A stretch of DNA of 64,000 nucleotides. It comes from Gordius sp. MW1 (lineage: Eukaryota; Nematomorpha; Gordioida; Gordea; Gordiidae). The notes beneath the pieces are model-generated. The model was given only the letters and a program-made list of their open reading frames with translations, was not told the DNA's origin and searched no databases. Positions 1 to 11,200 of this stretch are shown here, in pieces (the first letter of the stretch is position 1; each line of letters opens with the position of its first letter). A program made the translations under genes and the position numbers. The stretch is taken from contig OZ038532.1 of NCBI GenBank assembly GCA_964036665.1, positions 22,471,037-22,535,036 of the forward strand, in the 5' to 3' direction.

Positions 1-857
1 GACTGAGATCTAAATCGCCTATGCACGATTGGCTTTGTCAAAGGTGATTGCATATATTAAACAAGTTGGATAATGTGATCTTTTAAATTGAACTGGCATA
101 CGCCTTAAAGCGTGTTCATTAGGCGGTACCGTTACTTCCCATAGACTAAATAGTCTGCTCATATACACTAAAAAAGTGTATCCTTTCTTCCGTAGTTTTA
201 ATATAACCACATTTCAGAAGTGTTATATATTATAGATAAGCATTAAAAATATATTTTTTAAAAAATCCATCATTGACCGAATTCATAAAAATAAATGATA
301 TAAATTATTTTGATAGGCAGACCAAATTATAAAACAATACCATGTTTTAAAACTATATTTTAAAAAATTACACTTATCAAATATTTCTGGCAATCTAAAA
401 ATTTACAAAAACGCTATAAGATAAAACCCGTTTTATCGATCATTTTATGTCATATTAAAACATTTGTAATTTAATTTAATAAGATTTAATTAAAATTTTA
501 GGTGATATATTTTATTACAAAGGATGCATTTGAGTGGGGTCGCAAGCAAAACAATATTTTAGGATTTTGAAGTAAATTAAAAACTAATGATTAGCAATTC
601 AATTTATATATTAAATATTTTTTCGAAGTTCATCATGAACATTATGGCCCATTAGTGTTTATAATATGTGTCTGAGATATTTGCGGCACTTGAATCTGCC
701 AACTATGAGAGGTTAATACTAAACTTCAAGAACCTATGTCAAGGTTGTGACCTAATAAGGTATTATTTATAACATTTAGCTATAAATCTGTCTGAAGGCA
801 TCTTGTAAGTTAACATCAAGGTTGATCAAATATGAACGAATATTCTAACTCGTTGCA
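1..857. other. intergenic, nothing recognised
   Basis: AT-rich sequence upstream of the galactosyltransferase-like gene. No convincing exon, RNA gene or repeat end was seen; short open frames here carry no recognisable motif. Confidence 0.5.
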
Positions 858-2756
858 ATGCTCAAATGTAACAAAAAAAATTTTGTATCTGCTGTCACCC
901 TTTATAAATTTTTAATTGTAATTAGTTTGATCGTAACGATATTGCTATACTACAGTAACTTTGCGGTTAAAATATATAACAATAATTTTAATATTTGGAG
1001 TGAAGGACGAAAATTTCAAGTATTGGATCACAACGTAATAATTCTCAACGCGCCCCGTTATTTGTGCAATCACATTGAGAACATTTCGATTCTTGTTGGA
1101 ATATTCTCTAACCCCGATGATGTAGAAACAAGAATAATTATAAGGCATCGATGGAATACAATAGATCAATCTTATAATAGCAACAAATCAAAATACGATT
1201 CCAACTGGCCTCCATTGCATCCAGATCTAAGGGGCCCAGTTAAGTTATTGTTCATCCTTGGCAAAGTCTCGCAGAACGAAGGAATTCATTTTACAAAACC
1301 CAACGCCAATCCAAATGCGACTTTAAAGTCTGAATTGAATATCTACGACGACATTTTGCAATTTAATATTCCTGATATTTACTCAAATCTGCCCTACAAA
1401 ACGGGACTTCTTTTTAAATGGGTAGGAGAAAATTGTCTTAAGGCTCAATATTTATTAAAGGTTGACGATGACATTACAACTAATGTTTTAGCTCTGAAAC
1501 ACCTGTTATCACTTTATATGGAATCAGATCATAGTCCAAACCATGCGAGAAGCTATGTTTCAAATCACGCTCTACTGGCAGGTTACGAGGAAAGCATATA
1601 TGCAAAGTATTTATACTAATAATAAGTCATCAACTTTAAAACGTTATAAACTAGGTCTAATCTTGAGTTATCTTTAAGGTTGGTAAGTTTGGAAGGAAGC
1701 AAGATAAAACTCTAAACTAATTACACAACTCCGAAAAAACCTCTCACAATCGGATTAATATTTCTCATAGAGAATTTGCCATGACTGTTTAAGCCTATTT
1801 TGAGGCTACATTTCCACGCCCATGCTAATTCTTCTTTATTTTTTAATAAATTAAATATAATCCCATTGATCATTGATTAATCTACAGGGCTATTGTTTTT
1901 TTTGTTTTACCTGTATATTTAATTTTACTTACGTTTCTCTGGACCATTTTTCCGCATTAAAATTCCTCCCATTAAGTAGGGGAGAGCAGAATACATTAAA
2001 GTACAAACTATATATGCATTTTTTATTTAAGTTTCACCCCCTCCTCGGCTCACTCTCTCTTCATCTCCCTCACTCCAGCTCCTTTCTTATGTGCTTGGCT
2101 AGATATGTAGGCAGGAGTGGAAGAGGGTTATTAAATAAATCTTGATTATATTAAACTTATATCCACTTCATAAAAAACTAAAAAGAATAAGTTGAATGCG
2201 ATAACATATTTTTCGCACAAAGGGCAATTGTTTAATTATAGGTCAATTAGGTTTAAATAATGTGTGGTTTTTAAAAACTTTTTTTTAGGATTCCACTTAA
2301 AAAATCGAAGCGTTTTTTGATTGTAATTTTTTATATTATTTCAGATCCATTTATGGCAATATATGGAATGGGATGTCAGTCATTCGTAATAAAGCACATC
2401 AAAATTATGTTTCTCGAAAGGCATATAAAAATTTTACGTACCCTCCTTATTGTTCAGGCTGGGCATATATTTTAACGCCAAAACTTGCTCTTGTCATATA
2501 TCGTTATGCATTAGCCAAGGGTAATGAAATAAAAGTCATACCTAACGAAGATGCTTTGTGGACTGGTATAATTCCCTCTAAAATTGGAATCGTGCTAAAG
2601 GGGATAAATGCTTTCTACAAATATTATAATACAACGTTGTCTCATATTGCATATATAAAATCTTTACCATATGACAAAACCATAGCCAAATTCCAATTTT
2701 ATTATACGTCTAATAATTTAAGTGTCCCATGGATATTTTCTTACGGACTTGAATAA
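858..2756 (+). CDS. beta-1,3-galactosyltransferase-like protein (GT31), two exons
   Basis: Exons are 858-1606 and 2345-2756, joined in phase 2 (donor GTATTT, acceptor TTTCAG), giving about 386 residues, a normal length for the family. The protein looks like a type II Golgi membrane enzyme: a short cytoplasmic tail, a hydrophobic anchor at about residues 10-35, then a lumenal catalytic domain. Family signatures appear in order: KLLFILG, the DIL...DIYSNLPYKT block, KW..ENC..AQYLLKVDDDI with the metal-binding DDD, YPPYCSGWAYILT, and NEDALWTGI (the ED...G motif). GT31 enzymes add galactose or GlcNAc in beta-1,3 linkage to glycans; donor and acceptor cannot be told here. ATG 858 is the only start before the anchor. 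An AATAAA overlaps the stop codon (2755-2760). Confidence 0.85.
1607..2344 (+). other. intron of the GT31 gene
   Basis: 738-bp AT-rich intron with GT donor and a poly-T tract before the AG acceptor. It holds short open frames without recognisable domains and no repeat family shared with the rest of the window. Confidence 0.7.
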
Positions 2757-3489
2757 TAAAATGTATAATACAAGCTTTTATAAATAAGTTGTATTGAAAA
2801 TTGTTTGTTAAAAATGCAACTTAGGCTTTGTGTCATTAATGGCGCACAAGGGGGGGGGCCGATGGGAGTGCTCTAGCAGTTCGATAGTGGGCGTAAAATA
2901 GCCAAACTAAGAGTTCCAGTATCTTTCCCTATGGGGACTGTGTCATTAACATATTTATAGCATTTGACTAAGGCAAATATGATAACAGTAAATCTATTAG
3001 TTTTGTAATTAAATAGACGGTACCAAATATAGAATTTTGACATCATTGGGTCTTGAATTCTTAAATTGTATTTCTCATTACAAGTATACAGAACTCCTAT
3101 TTAACTTTATAGTCCAGAAATACCTTGTAATGGTGGTTGAGATTGTGTACTCTCGTGACCCAAATACAATATGTGTTTGTTACTGGTGGGGTCACCCTAT
3201 TGGCAAGGTGTTGGTGAAGGGTCAGACTAAAATTTCTGGGCTTTTGAAGGAGTGCTAGATGACCCATCAATATGAGTAGGTCTAAATACAAGTTAAATTC
3301 ACCAAGATGCTATCAACATAATGAATAGTAAATAGTCAAATGCCGAAATCTAACATAGTTCCGTTAGGCGTGGAAAGATGGGATATCAATACTATATCTT
3401 ATAACATATAAACCAAAATGTATATTACGAAAAAGAAGGAGCATGATAACCAAGCTAAGGCGCTCCCTTTAGGCAACGGGCGCGGTAAT
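2757..3489. other. intergenic, nothing recognised
   Basis: Sequence between the GT31 gene and a hAT-like element. A run of nine G lies near 2850. The open frame 3037-3258 has no recognisable domain and is not called. Confidence 0.45.
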
Positions 3490-4731
3490 TAGAGACCTGC
3501 AAAAACGATTAAAATGAGGAACCGCTGACGAAAAACACCTCTCACGAGGCAGATGAAGCAGGTGTCAAAAAACTTAAAAACAAGGGAGCTAAGCGCTAGA
3601 AATTGACCACTGTTGTCTATCCATTAACCCTCTGGATTTCGAATCGAATATTTTTAGTATTCTATTCGGATTCGAAAATTTTATTTGAAAAAATATTCGA
3701 TTCGAGAGTTGTCGAATATTAAAATAAGGATTCAAATTCTATTCGCAAAAAATTATAAGATTCGAATTCGATTCGAATATTTTTCAAGTTTTTTAATTTC
3801 TAAATATAGCTATAAAAGTATTTATTCATAAAAATTCAAAGATTGAATATAAAAATATTAAAAGCGAAAAGGAAAAAATATCGATATTTTAGTGAGTTTT
3901 TGTTTGTTAGATAAAAAAAACTCACACGATGATTGCAGGTTGCAAATTCGATGATTTATTATGGTCCCAAACCATTAACTTATTTTTAAAATTTCGCCTA
4001 GATGGCATTAATTAGAGTTTATCTATTTAGTTTCGGTACTCATAACGTGTAATTATCCTGTTTTATTTAAATCTAAAATGTTTATGTATATAAAAAAAAT
4101 CTCGGCATATTTAATGCATATCAAAATATACAATTTATAGTTTAATGATTTATGTTAAATTAATGGATAAGTAAAAAAATAATAATAAACATTAATTAAT
4201 AGTTGACGTAAAATGTTAGCAAAAATATTGGAAATTTTTTTTTTTTATGTAAAGTGTTATTTTTATATTTTGTGTATGCTTACAAAATTAAATTTAGTAA
4301 TCGAAGAAAATAACTAATTCGCGGAAAGATGAAAACAGCTTAATTATTTTCGTCTTGTATATCGAAAACTATCAAGTATAAATAATTTTTCGAAGCCCCT
4401 TTTAAAGATTCGATTCAGATTTTCGAATCTCACCAGGTAAATATTCAACTCAAAATTTAGACCTAAGTATTCGAATTCGGATTCGATTTTGTTCCATACT
4501 TTTTGTATATTAGAAAAAGGGCAAAATGAATGAATCAATAACTTGTAATTAATTAATTTTTTGTAATTATTGTTTTAAACAGAATAAAAGACTACTTAAG
4601 CTACTTCTTCTAAATTATTCCGGGCCGGGCCTATAATTTATGAATTAGGCCCGGCCCGGAATTTTAAAGTCTCAAAATTTAGGGCCGGGTCCGGGCTTTT
4701 CCGGGCCTCGGGCAGTCCGTGCAGGTCTCTA
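3490..4731. mobile_element. hAT-like element with TAGAGACCTGC ends
   Basis: The ends are inverted: TAGAGACCTGC at 3490 and GCAGGTCTCTA at 4731. Flanking 8-mers GCGGTAAT and GTGGTAAA match at six of eight positions, fitting an aged 8-bp duplication. The interior repeats ATTCGAATCGAATA-type words (about 3610-3790 and 4360-4500) and ends in a GGGCCGGGCC-rich block (4620-4715). No transposase frame is left, so it is non-autonomous. hAT membership is inferred from end structure and duplication length. Confidence 0.6.
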
Positions 4732-4798
4732 GTGGTAAATAAACGAGGCTATTGCTCTATCCAAAAACGGAAGCGGCTTAAGACATTAGTTTGCTTTA

Positions 4799-5806
4799 GT
4801 AGTATAGGTCATGGAATATCTAACAAGCAAGAGCAGAGAAACTGACGTTCTGAGGAGGAGAAAATTCTTTATCGTCTGTATACAAGAGACCAAATGGATG
4901 GGTCAAAAACCGAAATATATAGGTGACGGATGCAGTTTTTAACTGAACAGAAACGCTTCGGAATGGCGTCGAATAGTGTTACCGGAAGAATTTTAGCGAA
5001 CTGTCGTCAACTTTAAAGGAATCAATGACATAACTATGGCGATACATGTTTCAAATCTATTAAGATGAATGTTATCAGCCTACGCTCCTCAAAGTGGTTG
5101 CTCAGAGGTGGAAAAATATTGTTTATACTCTATCTCAATTTGGTAAAGATGGGCTCATAACTATTGGAGCGGACCTCAGTGGACACGTGGGTAAAACAAG
5201 AATAGGGTAGAAAGAAATCACGGTGGTCGGAGTTAAGGTTTAAGAAATATAGGAGGTACAAAAATCTTAGATTTCTCAAGCTAATTATGGGAAATACCTT
5301 CTTCAAAAAGAGACAGGAACACCTTATAATGTACAAAAGTGGCTGCCGTACCACTCAGATAGATCTTCTCGTCAACAGAACGCACCGAAAAAATGTTCAA
5401 AATAAGATAATACCGGGTGAAATATTTCCGACACAAATGAATAAGATGCAAAAAGGAAAAGCTAATGACCCAGCTGGAATACCTATGGAAGCATTGCTCG
5501 TATGCCATAAAGAAGGAGTCAAGGCCATGACGAATTCTTTAATAAAATATTGGTAGCAGAGCGAATCTCTAATTAATGAATAGGAAGCACGATTATACCC
5601 TTACTCAGGACTTTGGCAAAAAGAGGTATTAAGCTAACTTGCCACTCCTTGAAGCTTATGGAAAGGATCATAATAACAAGGCTAAAAACGAGGTGGAGAT
5701 ATCGGCTAACCAATTCGGATTTGTGGCAGGCAAATTCACAATCGACCCAAACTTCGCACTAAGATAAATGACGGATAAATATGGTGAAAAGAGAAAATAA
5801 TATAGT
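4799..5806 (+). pseudogene. RTE-like non-LTR retrotransposon fragment (endonuclease plus start of RT)
   Basis: Broken frames on the + strand read an AP-type endonuclease and the beginning of a reverse transcriptase. VCIQETKWMGQKPKYIGDG falls near 4880 (the QETKW motif), LSAYAPQSGCSE near 5080 (SAYAPQ block) and a GADLSGHVG-like piece near 5170. A segment at about 5630-5790 matches, with frameshifts, the RT start seen in the opposite-strand copy at 12016 ([13 protein letters not shown]). Stops and shifts rule out function. The copy ends where the RT begins, so it is truncated at its 3' side, the reverse of the usual 5' truncation. Confidence 0.75.
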
Positions 5807-6624
5807 GATTTCAATAATACTTCCTATAAGATTAATAATCATATATTATACATTATGTGTCGATCTTGTCTGGTCTCAAGGGCAATTACGATCATCTCTG
5901 TATCTCGGCCTGGAAAGTCAGTCACGATCTTTCTTGGAGTTTTTTTGCGTCATTCACTCCACTTGGGTGTTGTTTTTTTTAACATTAAGTACATTGTATC
6001 ATATTAATTATAAATATAGAGAACCAAATTCAATATTACGATTACGATGGCTATTATAAATAAAAATCAAGAACTCGCAGTAGAAATCCCGTATAGTATT
6101 GAGGTAGAATTTCTCACGTCAATCTAGAATAGATTTTTCAAATACTCGTCTTGTTGCGATTTCTTGGATTTCTGCATCGTTAACTTTAAATTTATAAAAT
6201 GTGGAGTAATTGCTATAGGCTCTACCAAATATTTTACAAATTTTAATAGAACAATATTTTAGATCTGATAATTATAATGAATTATACAATATTCTAAATT
6301 CTAACTCCCCTGAGATAGATAAGAATTTATTTAAAAGTAAAGTGATAAAAAATCATATAAAATTCTCACATTAAGATACCGATACTTTTCTAGAGAAAAA
6401 AATAGAGATTCTCATAGTCGTACTTTATACGAAACAGATTTAGAGACCAAACGAGTCATCAAAACACTAAAAATTTCTGACACATTCATATTTTAATATT
6501 AAATTTTTTGTCTTTGGTCGAAGAATGTAAGCATACACAATGTGATGTTATTAATTAAAATAATTAGCTAACAAGCTGATGATAGTTGTTTATCATCTGC
6601 ATGACATTTAGGTTGCCCTATAGA
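5807..6624. other. intergenic, nothing recognised
   Basis: AT-rich sequence. The open frame 5781-6059 begins in retrotransposon remains and has no recognisable domain. Confidence 0.4.
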
Positions 6625-6768
6625 CATGGCGTGGCTGCCGCCCTCTAAATTACGAGAGAAAAAAAATTTTCAACGCAAAAATTTTAAATTTATGTTTTGC
6701 CCTTCTCTAATTGAACTTCTAAACGTTCTGCCCCCCCCCCCCAATCCAAAGACCTGGCTACGCCCTTG
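6625..6768. mobile_element. CATGGGCG-family MITE (hAT type)
   Basis: Left end CATGGCGTGGC, right end GGCTACGCCCTTG, with a 14-C run inside. Flanking 8-mers CCTATAGA and CCTAGAGA differ at one position. Confidence 0.75.
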
Positions 6769-6854
6769 CCTAGAGATCAAAATTCAATCCCAGCCATCTC
6801 CGTATAAACCTTATCCTAACCCAATCCTCCAAAGCTATACCAATTTCTTTAACT

Positions 6855-8134
6855 TTTTTTTTGAAATAAATTAATAATTTATTATATATAATATATAAAT
6901 ATATAAAAAAGTATCACATGGGTAAAGTACATTGGTAAATAAAATACAACAAAAGAAAACGCGTTAAAAACTAATTAGATGGCATTGATCCGTGTTTGGA
7001 AATCGTGTTGGATTTGACGATTTCCATAGTAATCTTTTGCCTGATATAGAAGAAATCCTTAGGTTCTAAAGAAGAATTCGTCATCGCTTTCCCGATTTGT
7101 TTGAGGAAAGCGAGAGACTCTAAACCTAGGTTGCCAATAATAGTAGCCACCACGGGGATGAAAACTGTATTGGTGAGAGTGGAATATTTTTCAGCCTTTT
7201 TCCTCTCTGCCTTGATTATAAGGTCGGGGGAAGAGTTTGAGGGGGCGAAGATGTCGGCCGTAGTTAAATCCCATGTGAGATTTACCGCGGGACCAAGGTA
7301 TGAGCGTTAGCCCGTCTGGTCTTTTCCCGTCGGTTGTACTGAGGCCGACAGGCTCTAGAGTATTGGGATAACCGGCTTTCCGTAGGCACTGACCTATGAT
7401 TTTGTTAATTCCCGCATGTCTGGGGTTGCGGCCTTTGCTGTACTTGCAGTGAAGAGGATGGTGTCCATTGGGTTGGATTGGCTGTTTGCAGAGCTCGCAC
7501 ATATATGGGGAAACGTTGTCGCAGCCGAAGCGGAGGCCTATGGCGATGCGTAACGCTTCACCTGACATATGAAGACCCAAATACCTGCTCGGGATTGCTT
7601 CGAGCCATTCGTAACCGCTGTTGGAGGAGGCCCAATTGAAAAGGAGTTTTCCCTGGCATAGTTCGTTTGAGGAGAGGAAAGCTACGGAACGTGCTATTAG
7701 GGGAAGGTCCGATTTCTTTTGAGTCACTCCAAGTGGTCTTTCGGCCGACCCGTGCTTGTCCGCATCCCACATGTTAAGAACCTCTTGAAGATGCGGGTCT
7801 GGGAGGGATGTGATCCCGGGACAGTCGGCACTCATGCGAGATGAAATAAATCCCGCTAGTGCAATCTGTCGTGTGGATATAATCCCGATTCCTCCAGTTT
7901 TAGATGAAGTCATTGTAAGGGACTAAATTTAAGGTTGAGGCAGGTTTAGAAAAATTTTTGTATGCTCCGTTCGATGAGGTTGAGTTGCTCAGGGCACCTG
8001 AAGATAGGGGATGCACGCAGGGCATGGTTAATTTTAGGGATTAAAAGGAAGTTTTTTGCCAAAAAGAGTTTTAGTAGTGTGGGTTTAATTGCCTCTGTAA
8101 AGGTTAAAACAACTATAGTAGCTGTCATAAACAA
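6855..8134 (-). pseudogene. non-LTR retrotransposon, 3' part with C-terminal zinc-knuckle region
   Basis: Reading from 8134 downward, the sequence encodes the post-RT part of a non-LTR protein. KINHALRASPIF (RT thumb region) is followed, after a frame change near 7930, by a 240-residue frame (7913-7191) with IALAGFISSRM, a block GEALRIAIGLRFGCD, then CELCKQP...HHPLHCKYSKGRNPRH, a Cys/His knuckle, and RPDGLTLIPW. Another shift near 7190 leads into 7153-6971 (VVATIIGNLGLESLAFLKQIG), which closes the protein. An A-rich tail follows toward 6855. The RT core is missing (5' truncation), the usual outcome of target-primed reverse transcription. It lies about 145 bp upstream of PSMA3 in the opposite direction. 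Confidence 0.8.
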
Positions 8135-8279
8135 ATATACTATTAAGGATTTTTAATAAATATTCCTTATTAGACAATAATTTAATGAGTTTAAATATCA
8201 GCATTGGTAAAGGGTAGCTAATTTTAAAAAATTAGTAAAGTAACGCTTTGTCCCCAAGTTACTGTTTAAAAATTACGCA

Positions 8280-11200
8280 ATGAGTTCAATTGGTACTGGA
8301 GTAAGTATATAAAAGAGAAGTTTAAATTAATATAATTAAGTATGACCTGTCGGCGTCTCAATTTTCACCAGATGGACGAATATTTCAAGTAGAATACGCT
8401 TTGAAAGCTGTCGAAAATAGCTGGTAGGTTTTTAATGAGTTTTTCTAAAGCTTTTAAAACTTTCACAAAATGATTAAATTTGTATTTCGTTAAATATTTT
8501 AGCACAGCGATTGGTATTAAAGTTAAAGATGGTGTTATTTTGGGTGTGGAAAAACCCTTACTATCAAAACTCTATGAAGATTCATCAAATTCTAGACTAT
8601 TTAATATTGATCTGCATATTGGAATGGTAAGAAAATTATTTTGTAATTTATCCTTTATGCTTTTTATATAATACAGGTTGTTGCAGGTCTTTTAGCTGAT
8701 GCTAATATGATAGTTGAAGTTGCTAGGGATGAAGCTTTAAGTTACAGAAAAAGATTAGGAACAGCCATACCCCTTTCAGTATTTTCCTAAGCTTCCAAAT
8801 TTTTTAAATTATGTGGCAATAATAATGCCTTTATTGTTTATGTAGTATTTAGTTAGAAGACTAGCAATGTACATCCATGCCTATACTCTCTATAGTGCTG
8901 TTAGACCTTTTGCTTGCTGCCTTTTGTTAGGAAGTTATACTAAATTGAATGGACCCGAATTATTTATGATTGAGCCTTCTGGGACTTATCAAGTTTGTGT
9001 TTTCATATCTATGATAACATATTAACCAATTTTAATTTTAATGCTTATAAATATAGGTTATTTCACTGCCACATAATTTTTTAAAATAAAAAATGAATTA
9101 GGTGTATGGCACCCAGTCAAAGTAGCAGAAAAATAGCAGCCAAATTGGTCAGAATTTATCAAGATTGGTCAGGACTTAACATAGAATTTAAGTTTTAACC
9201 TATAATTATGCAGTATAGGGTTAGGGTTAGGAATACATCAGAAATTCCCTCCCCATTTAAAATTTAATTCTAATATCTTGATTATCTAAAAAAATATTTT
9301 TCTGCTACTTTTTCATCATTCTGCTACTTTGACGGGTATTCAGGTATATTGGTAACTCTTATGTCATCTTTTGTATTTTAATGGTTTTTATAATCATAAA
9401 TATATGAATAGGTTGAAAATATAAATATTTTACTTAAATAACAAGGTAAAGCACCCAAAAATTTAAAATTCTATCATTTTATGGTAATTATTATGTGTAT
9501 TTAATAATATTTATGGTCATTTTTGAGAGCACCTTAACTTTTTTCTGAAATAGCTTACTAATCAAACATTTTTTTAAAGTAGTTAATGTTCAATTATGAT
9601 GTTTGTCAATTTTAAGATTTTGACATATTTCCTGCTATGTAATAATTTTATTTAAAAATACTTTTAGGGTTATTACTCTTGTGCTATAGGAAAGGGGAAG
9701 CAAAATGCCAAAACCGAATTTGAAAAACTTAAAGTATTTTTGGAAGTTATAAAATCATGGCTTACTATATTTATTAATCATAGAACAATGATATGCGTAT
9801 GAAAGAAAGTGTCAAAGATGTGGCTAAAATGTATGAATTCTTATTTTTAAAAAGATTTAATTATAGACCCCCTCTATATTATGTTGGTTATGATCAGTAA
9901 TCCTTACCAGTGTATTATTTTAATGTATAAAATTAAAACTTAAAAAGGTTAAGATTTAATATATAACTTTTTAATTTAATATAATTTCTGGTAAAAATTC
10001 TGATACCTAGATATTTGTATGAGAAAAAGTTAATTAAATAAATTCCATTTTATTGTTATTGTATAATTAGTTTGCTCACGGTCCATGACGACAACAAAGA
10101 TAAAGATAATTTTATCCTCGAGCTTGGCTGGATAGGTTCGGGTATGTACCTGCTCTACTACAATATATATATTCTCAATCAGTTTTTGTAACTAATTATT
10201 CAAAAAGTTTTATTAATCTAATGCCTTTTTTAGGGGGGGGGGGGGCAAGAGTAGGGGAAATATCCCACCTTTGATTATGAGAAAAATAGAATTACTGATA
10301 TATATAAATATCACATTTTTGTAAAAACAGACGTTAAAAATTTAATTTGAATCATTTATTTAATCATCGATATACTTTTAAAAAATAATTTTTACTAATG
10401 TCTATTTAGCTCGAGCACATTACAAATTTCCACAGCTATAACTATGAGTAATCTGTTATTTTAGTTATGGGCTCACTTTTTTTATCCTTTAGGTTTATAT
10501 TTATTGGAAACTTATGATGCTAAAAAATAATTTTTGCTTCCAAACAAAGACTAGCTAATGACCGCTGGTTGGCTTTAATTTTTTCAACCCCACCCGAGCC
10601 CAAATTCCTTTTTTTATTGTTTGGCACTATGGGCGTGCCCCCCCCCCCCTAAATGACAAAAATATTTCAATGCAAAAACCCTTAAAAATTTATGTTTTGC
10701 CCCCCCCCCCCCCTAATTAAACTTTTAAACGTTTTAGCCCCCCCCCCCCTCCTTTAATCCAAAACCTGTATACGCCCCTATTATGCACTGCCTATTTAAC
10801 TTTGTAAATTTCTTTTTGCAGCATGTCTTCTTCTTTATCAATTATTTGGTCCCACATTCGTGGGATTATCTTGACTGGGTGAGTGCCATGTCTTTACTAA
10901 TCTCTTTAATTTTCATAACTATCGACTTGCCCTTTCCACGTGACAGGGGGTCGTCCTCTACCTCTCTTACCCGGTACCTCCATGTCTAGTACTTTTCAAT
11001 TTACGTCATCCGTGTCCCTTCTTAGTATATGCCCATACACCTCAGCCGATTTTCGTTAATCATGTCCGCCATAGGTTGAATACCCATTTTTGTCATGAAA
11101 AAGTCATTCGTCATATGGTCGAGCTTAGCATACCCCAAGTCCACCGCATCATTCTCATCTCTGTGGCTTGTAATAGCTTTCATTCCGTGGTGTTTAATGC

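Noticed and set aside
9218-9232. GGGTTAGGGTTAGG as telomeric sequence
   Set aside because: Only two units, in the interior of a foldback element that carries the same tract in its second copy.
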